The position numbers and the translations under genes were made by a program. The notes beneath the pieces are model-generated. The model made no database searches and was not told the origin of the DNA. It saw nothing but the letters and a program-made list of their open reading frames with translations. Positions 61,255 through 64,000 of a stretch of 64,000 nt of DNA are shown here, piece after piece (positions within the stretch are counted from its first letter, which is position 1; each line of letters starts with the position of its first letter). Origin of the DNA: Lentzea guizhouensis (GTDB taxonomy: Bacteria; Actinomycetota; Actinomycetes; Mycobacteriales; Pseudonocardiaceae); NCBI RefSeq assembly GCF_001701025.1, contig NZ_CP016793.1, forward strand, positions 496,001 to 560,000, in the 5' to 3' direction.

Positions 61255-62451
61255 TCAGCCGAAGACGACGGGAAGCTGCCTGACGCTGACCATGATGTCG
61301 TTGTGCGTCACGACGGGCTGCTCGGCACCGGCGAACCGGGCGCGCGGGAACCGGGCGGTGAGCCGGCGCAGCACGGTCTCCGTCTCCAGCCGCGCGAGCC
61401 CGGACCCCAGGCAGAAGTGCGGGCCGTGCCCGAACGTCGCATGCCCCGTCGTGGCCCGGTCGATCCGGTACCGCGCGGCGTCCTCGTGCGCGACCGGGCA
61501 CCGTCCCGCAGCGCCGAGGTTGATGAGCAGCAGTGTGTTCTCCGGAACCAGCACGCCGTCGATCTCGACGGGCTCGGTGGTGATGCGGTGCGTGGCGCTG
61601 CGGACCGGCGAGTTGTGCCGCAGCGTCTCCTCGACGACCACCGGCACCAGTGCGGGGTCGGCCGCGACCTTCTCCCACAGACCGTGGTCCAACGCGTCGT
61701 GCACGACGTTCGCGATGAGCGCCGCCGTCGTCTCGTGGCCTGCTACTACGAGAAGGAACGCCATCGCCATGAGCTCGTCGTGCGTCAACCGGTCACCATC
61801 GTCGTCGGCCGCCACCAACGCACCGAACAGCGAGCCCTCGTCCAGACCGTTGCCGCTCAGCAGAGCGTGGAAGTAGGCGCCCAAGGCGTCACTCGCCGGC
61901 TGCGACACCTCCGGCTCCATCGACATCATCGTCTCGATCAACGTGCGTACGCGCGCACGGTCGTCCTCAGGCACACCGAGCACCTCGCCGATGATGTGCA
62001 ACGGCATCGGCACGGCCACCGCCTTGACGACGTCGACCACTTCCCCAGCGGGCAACGCGCCCACCAGTTCCGCGGTGATCTGCTCGACGCGCGGCGCGAG
62101 CCGGTGCACCGCCTGTCCGGTGAACGCCTTGGCCGCCAGCCTCCGCAGCCGGGCGTGCTGGGGGTTGTCGCTGTTGAGCATGCTCGGCCCGAACAGCCCC
62201 GCGAGCTCGGTCTGACCGCTGCCGAGCGCCGCGAGCTGACGCTTGATCTCCCGCTGCAGCGCGTCGCTGTCCTTGGACAACCGCTGGTCGGCCAGCAGCG
62301 TGCGGGTCAGCTGCAGCCCGGCAGTGACGACCAGGAGCTGGACGCCGTTGGGCAGCGTGGCGGGGTGCACCGGCCCGGCCGCGCGCGCCTCGTCCTCGAT
62401 GCGGTGGTGCTCACGGGCCCGCAGCTCCCCACCGGCCAGCAGGTTCGTCAT
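61255..62451 (-). CDS. Cytochrome P450 (4)
   Basis: A 398-residue P450. The I-helix is VVAGHETTAA, ExxR is in EETLRHN, and the heme Cys lies in FGHGPHFCLG. ATG at 62451 with GAGGGGG upstream; an earlier in-frame ATG at 62472 is less likely. It lies beyond lipA, outside the inserted region, so a link with the cluster is uncertain. Confidence 0.92.
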   Translation of the reverse strand: MTNLLAGGELRAREHHRIEDEARAAGPVHPATLPNGVQLLVVTAGLQLTRTLLADQRLSKDSDALQREIKRQLAALGSGQTELAGLFGPSMLNSDNPQHARLRRLAAKAFTGQAVHRLAPRVEQITAELVGALPAGEVVDVVKAVAVPMPLHIIGEVLGVPEDDRARVRTLIETMMSMEPEVSQPASDALGAYFHALLSGNGLDEGSLFGALVAADDDGDRLTHDELMAMAFLLVVAGHETTAALIANVVHDALDHGLWEKVAADPALVPVVVEETLRHNSPVRSATHRITTEPVEIDGVLVPENTLLLINLGAAGRCPVAHEDAARYRIDRATTGHATFGHGPHFCLGSGLARLETETVLRRLTARFPRARFAGAEQPVVTHNDIMVSVRQLPVVFG

Positions 62452-62481
62452 GTCCGTCCCCCTCGGTCCCATCTCAGCGCG

Positions 62482-62853
62482 TCACGGCAAGGCGTCGAAG
62501 GCCCCGATCGTCTCGACGGCCGGCAACCGCGGCGGCGACGCGGCGATCGCCTTGCGCCCCAGCACCCAGTCGGGCAGGTGGTGCTGCAACGCCACACGCC
62601 CCTCCGGCGTGATGTCGACCGGCGCGGCCATCCCGTGGTCGATCGCGCGCCGCGGCTTCACCCAGGTGATCCAGCCGCGCAGTTGCAGGATCTCCAGGTC
62701 GTCGGCGTCCCAGTGCTTGGCGGGCCGGTGCTCCAGGTACCAGCTGGTGGCGCCGCGGTGCACACCGCCCTGCTCGACCAGGGCGAGGAGCTTGACCTGC
62801 TCCTGCGTGACGATGCCAGGGACGGGTGCCGCGGTCTTGCCCTTGCGCTTCAC
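62482..62853 (-). CDS. Hypothetical protein
   Basis: A 123-residue basic protein starting VKRKGKTAAPVPG. The middle part (QVKLLALVEQGGVHRGATSWYL, DLEILQLRGWITWVKP) looks like a winged helix followed by a short C-terminal segment. Possibly DNA- or RNA-binding; not recognised. GTG at 62853 is the best start because the longer frame would run through the tRNA gene. Confidence 0.6.
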   Translation of the reverse strand: MKRKGKTAAPVPGIVTQEQVKLLALVEQGGVHRGATSWYLEHRPAKHWDADDLEILQLRGWITWVKPRRAIDHGMAAPVDITPEGRVALQHHLPDWVLGRKAIAASPPRLPAVETIGAFDALP

Positions 62854-63006
62854 AGGTTCGTCGTCCTTCGGAGATGGTGGGCCCAAACGTCCCCGACAGG
62901 CGACAAAGTACGGCACCGACCTGGCTGGTTCCAGGTGTCCGCGAAAGCACGAGGCCCGGACCTGCGCGTGATGGTGATCACGTGCTGGTCCGGGCCTCGG
63001 GTGCGA

Positions 63007-63078
63007 TGGGCGCGACAGGGTTCGAACCTGCGACCGCTCGGGTGTAAACCGAGTGCTCTTCCGCTGAGCTACACGCCC
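63007..63078 (-). tRNA. tRNA-Val (anticodon UAC)
   Basis: Cloverleaf on the minus strand: 5' GGGCGTG acceptor, GCTCAGCGGAAGAGC D arm, anticodon stem CTCGG/CCGAG with loop TTTACAC (anticodon TAC), GTTCGAA T loop and matching CGCGCCC plus discriminator A. The 3' CCA is not encoded. tRNA genes are frequent integration sites, but this one is 5 kb beyond lipA. Confidence 0.95.
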
Positions 63079-63115
63079 GTCATCCACGCACCAGCGAAGC
63101 GCGCGGACTCCTACA

Positions 63116-63580
63116 TCATGCCTTGAGGGAGGCTACGGCCTTCTTCCAGGCTTCCTGATCGCGGGCCTCACCGGGGCCGTTCACCTCGGCGAAGCGCACG
63201 ACACCCTCGGTGTCGATCAGGAAGGTGCCCCGCAGCGCCATGCCGACCGCGTCGTTGAAGACGCCGTAGGACTGCGCGACGGCGCCGTGCGGCCAGAAGT
63301 CGGACAGCAGGGGGAACGTGTAGTTCTCCTGCGTCGCCCAGGCCTTGAGGGCGAAGACGCTGTCGATGGAGATGCCGACGACCTGGACGTTCTCGTCCTC
63401 GTAGGCGGCGATCTCGTCGCGCAGCTGGCACAGCTCGCCGTTGCAGGTGCCGCTGAAGGCGAACGGGTAGAAGACCAGGAGCACGTTCTTCGAGCCGCGG
63501 AACGACGACAGCGTGACCGGCTGCTTGTTGTAGTCGTTGAGCGTGAAGTCCGGGGCTTCCGAACCGACCTCGACCGCCAT
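63116..63580 (-). CDS. ahpE: Peroxiredoxin (AhpE-type)
   Basis: A 154-residue thiol peroxidase. The peroxidatic Cys is in PFAFSGTCNGELCQLRD, with a second Cys five residues later. VGSEAPDFTLNDYNKQ opens the thioredoxin fold. It reduces hydroperoxides and peroxynitrite in the cytoplasm. ATG at 63580 (MAVEVGSEAP) has AGGGTC upstream. Followed by the tRNA gene on the same strand. Confidence 0.9.
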   Translation of the reverse strand: MAVEVGSEAPDFTLNDYNKQPVTLSSFRGSKNVLLVFYPFAFSGTCNGELCQLRDEIAAYEDENVQVVGISIDSVFALKAWATQENYTFPLLSDFWPHGAVAQSYGVFNDAVGMALRGTFLIDTEGVVRFAEVNGPGEARDQEAWKKAVASLKA

Positions 63581-63661
63581 GAAGAGACCCTCCGGGTTGA
63601 CAGACTGACCACGGACGGGTGACAACCGCCCGTGACCAAGCCTATGTCAGCGGTGCTCGAG

Positions 63662-64000
63662 TCAGCGCTTGGCCTTGGCGGACTTCGGCCACACCAGGCG
63701 GGTGCCCGCCCAGTCGTCGGCCACGCTGATGTTCGAGGTCTGCGAGAGGCCCGCAGTACCCGAGGCATCGGCGATGTCGCTCGGCTCGACGTGACCATCG
63801 CGGCCCGTCTTCGGGGTCAGCACCCAGATGATGCCGTCTTCTGCCAGGAGGTTGGTGGCTTCGAGGAGGGAGTCCACCAGGTCGCCGTCGTCCTCCCGGA
63901 ACCAGAGCAAGACGACGTTCACCGTCTCGTCGGCCTCTTCGTCGAGGATGTCGGCCCCGATCCGCTCCTCGACCGCGGCACGGAGGGCGTCGTCGACGTC
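63662..64000 (-). CDS. DUF3052-family protein, C-terminal part
   Basis: The last 112 residues of a DUF3052 protein; the frame stays open to the window edge (...EERIGADILDEEADETVNVVLLWFREDDGD...), so the start is outside. The conserved VVLLWFREDDGDLVDSLLEA and WVLTPKTGRDGHVEPSDI are visible. Widespread in actinobacteria, often beside ahpE and aceE; role not established. Confidence 0.9.
   Translation of the reverse strand, partial: DVDDALRAAVEERIGADILDEEADETVNVVLLWFREDDGDLVDSLLEATNLLAEDGIIWVLTPKTGRDGHVEPSDIADASGTAGLSQTSNISVADDWAGTRLVWPKSAKAKR

Noticed and set aside
63007..63078. tRNA-Val as attachment site for the 50-kb insert
   Set aside because: The tRNA lies 5 kb outside lipA. No integrase and no duplicated tRNA 3' end were seen near either edge.

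Overview
The window is high-GC actinobacterial DNA. Its gene content and synteny suggest Pseudonocardiales (a Lentzea, Saccharothrix or Actinosynnema type genome), but this is inference from gene content and no 16S gene is present. Translation starts are often GTG, many neighbouring genes overlap by ATGA or GTGA, and strong GC-rich hairpins without long T tracts separate transcripts.

Left flank (1-8.3 kb): the conserved central-metabolism block pepA, OsmC-like protein, MerR regulator, a small conserved protein, lpdA, sucB, a TIGR01777 epimerase, a PAP2 phosphatase and lipB. Right flank (58.1-64 kb): lipA, a saccharopine-dehydrogenase-like protein, a small membrane protein, a P450 with a GNAT acetyltransferase, tRNA-Val(UAC), an AhpE-type peroxiredoxin and a DUF3052 protein. 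In other actinomycetes lipB and lipA are near neighbours. Here about 50 kb lies between them.

The intervening DNA is a large specialised-metabolite cluster. A type II polyketide operon (12.3-17.9 kb, minus strand) encodes ACP, di-domain aromatase/cyclase, a 61-residue unknown, a degenerate DRE-TIM (isopropylmalate/citramalate-synthase-like) protein, KS-alpha, chain-length factor and a discrete acyltransferase. Next, on the plus strand, is a RiPP-like cassette: a 63-residue candidate precursor peptide, a fused E1-like/YcaO cyclodehydratase (frameshifted here) and a protein resembling only the front half of SagB-type oxidases. A remarkable two-in-one histidine kinase follows. Tailoring and priming genes continue to about 51.7 kb: two KASIII-like acyltransferases (one Ser, one Cys at the active site), a valine-type adenylation domain with a separate PCP, C9-type ketoreductase, ferredoxin and ferredoxin reductase, three P450s, epoxide hydrolase, FMN-type hydroxylase, SnoaL-like and SRPBCC proteins, several SDR/MDR oxidoreductases, three small beta-rich proteins and two 14-TM exporters. 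An accessory acetolactate synthase (ilvB with a short ilvN) sits at the right end.

Regulation is duplicated. One SARP, one DesK-type kinase and one NarL-type response regulator occur near 18-27 kb, and a paralogous set occurs at 51.8-55 kb. Eleven-base-periodic TCGA-type direct repeats, the classical SARP operator, occur at four or more divergent promoters. A plausible reading is that branched-chain metabolism (ilvBN) feeds a valine-loading A/PCP/KASIII module, a DpsC/DpsD-like KASIII plus AT primes the type II PKS, and the oxidative genes decorate the aromatic product. Whether the YcaO cassette acts on the same product or makes a separate RiPP is open.

Several short repeat families are confined to intergenic sites: TGATATATCGG elements, TTTGC/GACGTC palindromes, a 55-bp GTGACAG repeat and a 15-bp minisatellite. 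Three genes (sucB, the YcaO gene, an MDR reductase) carry single-base frameshifts. Sequence error is a serious possibility for all three, particularly for sucB.
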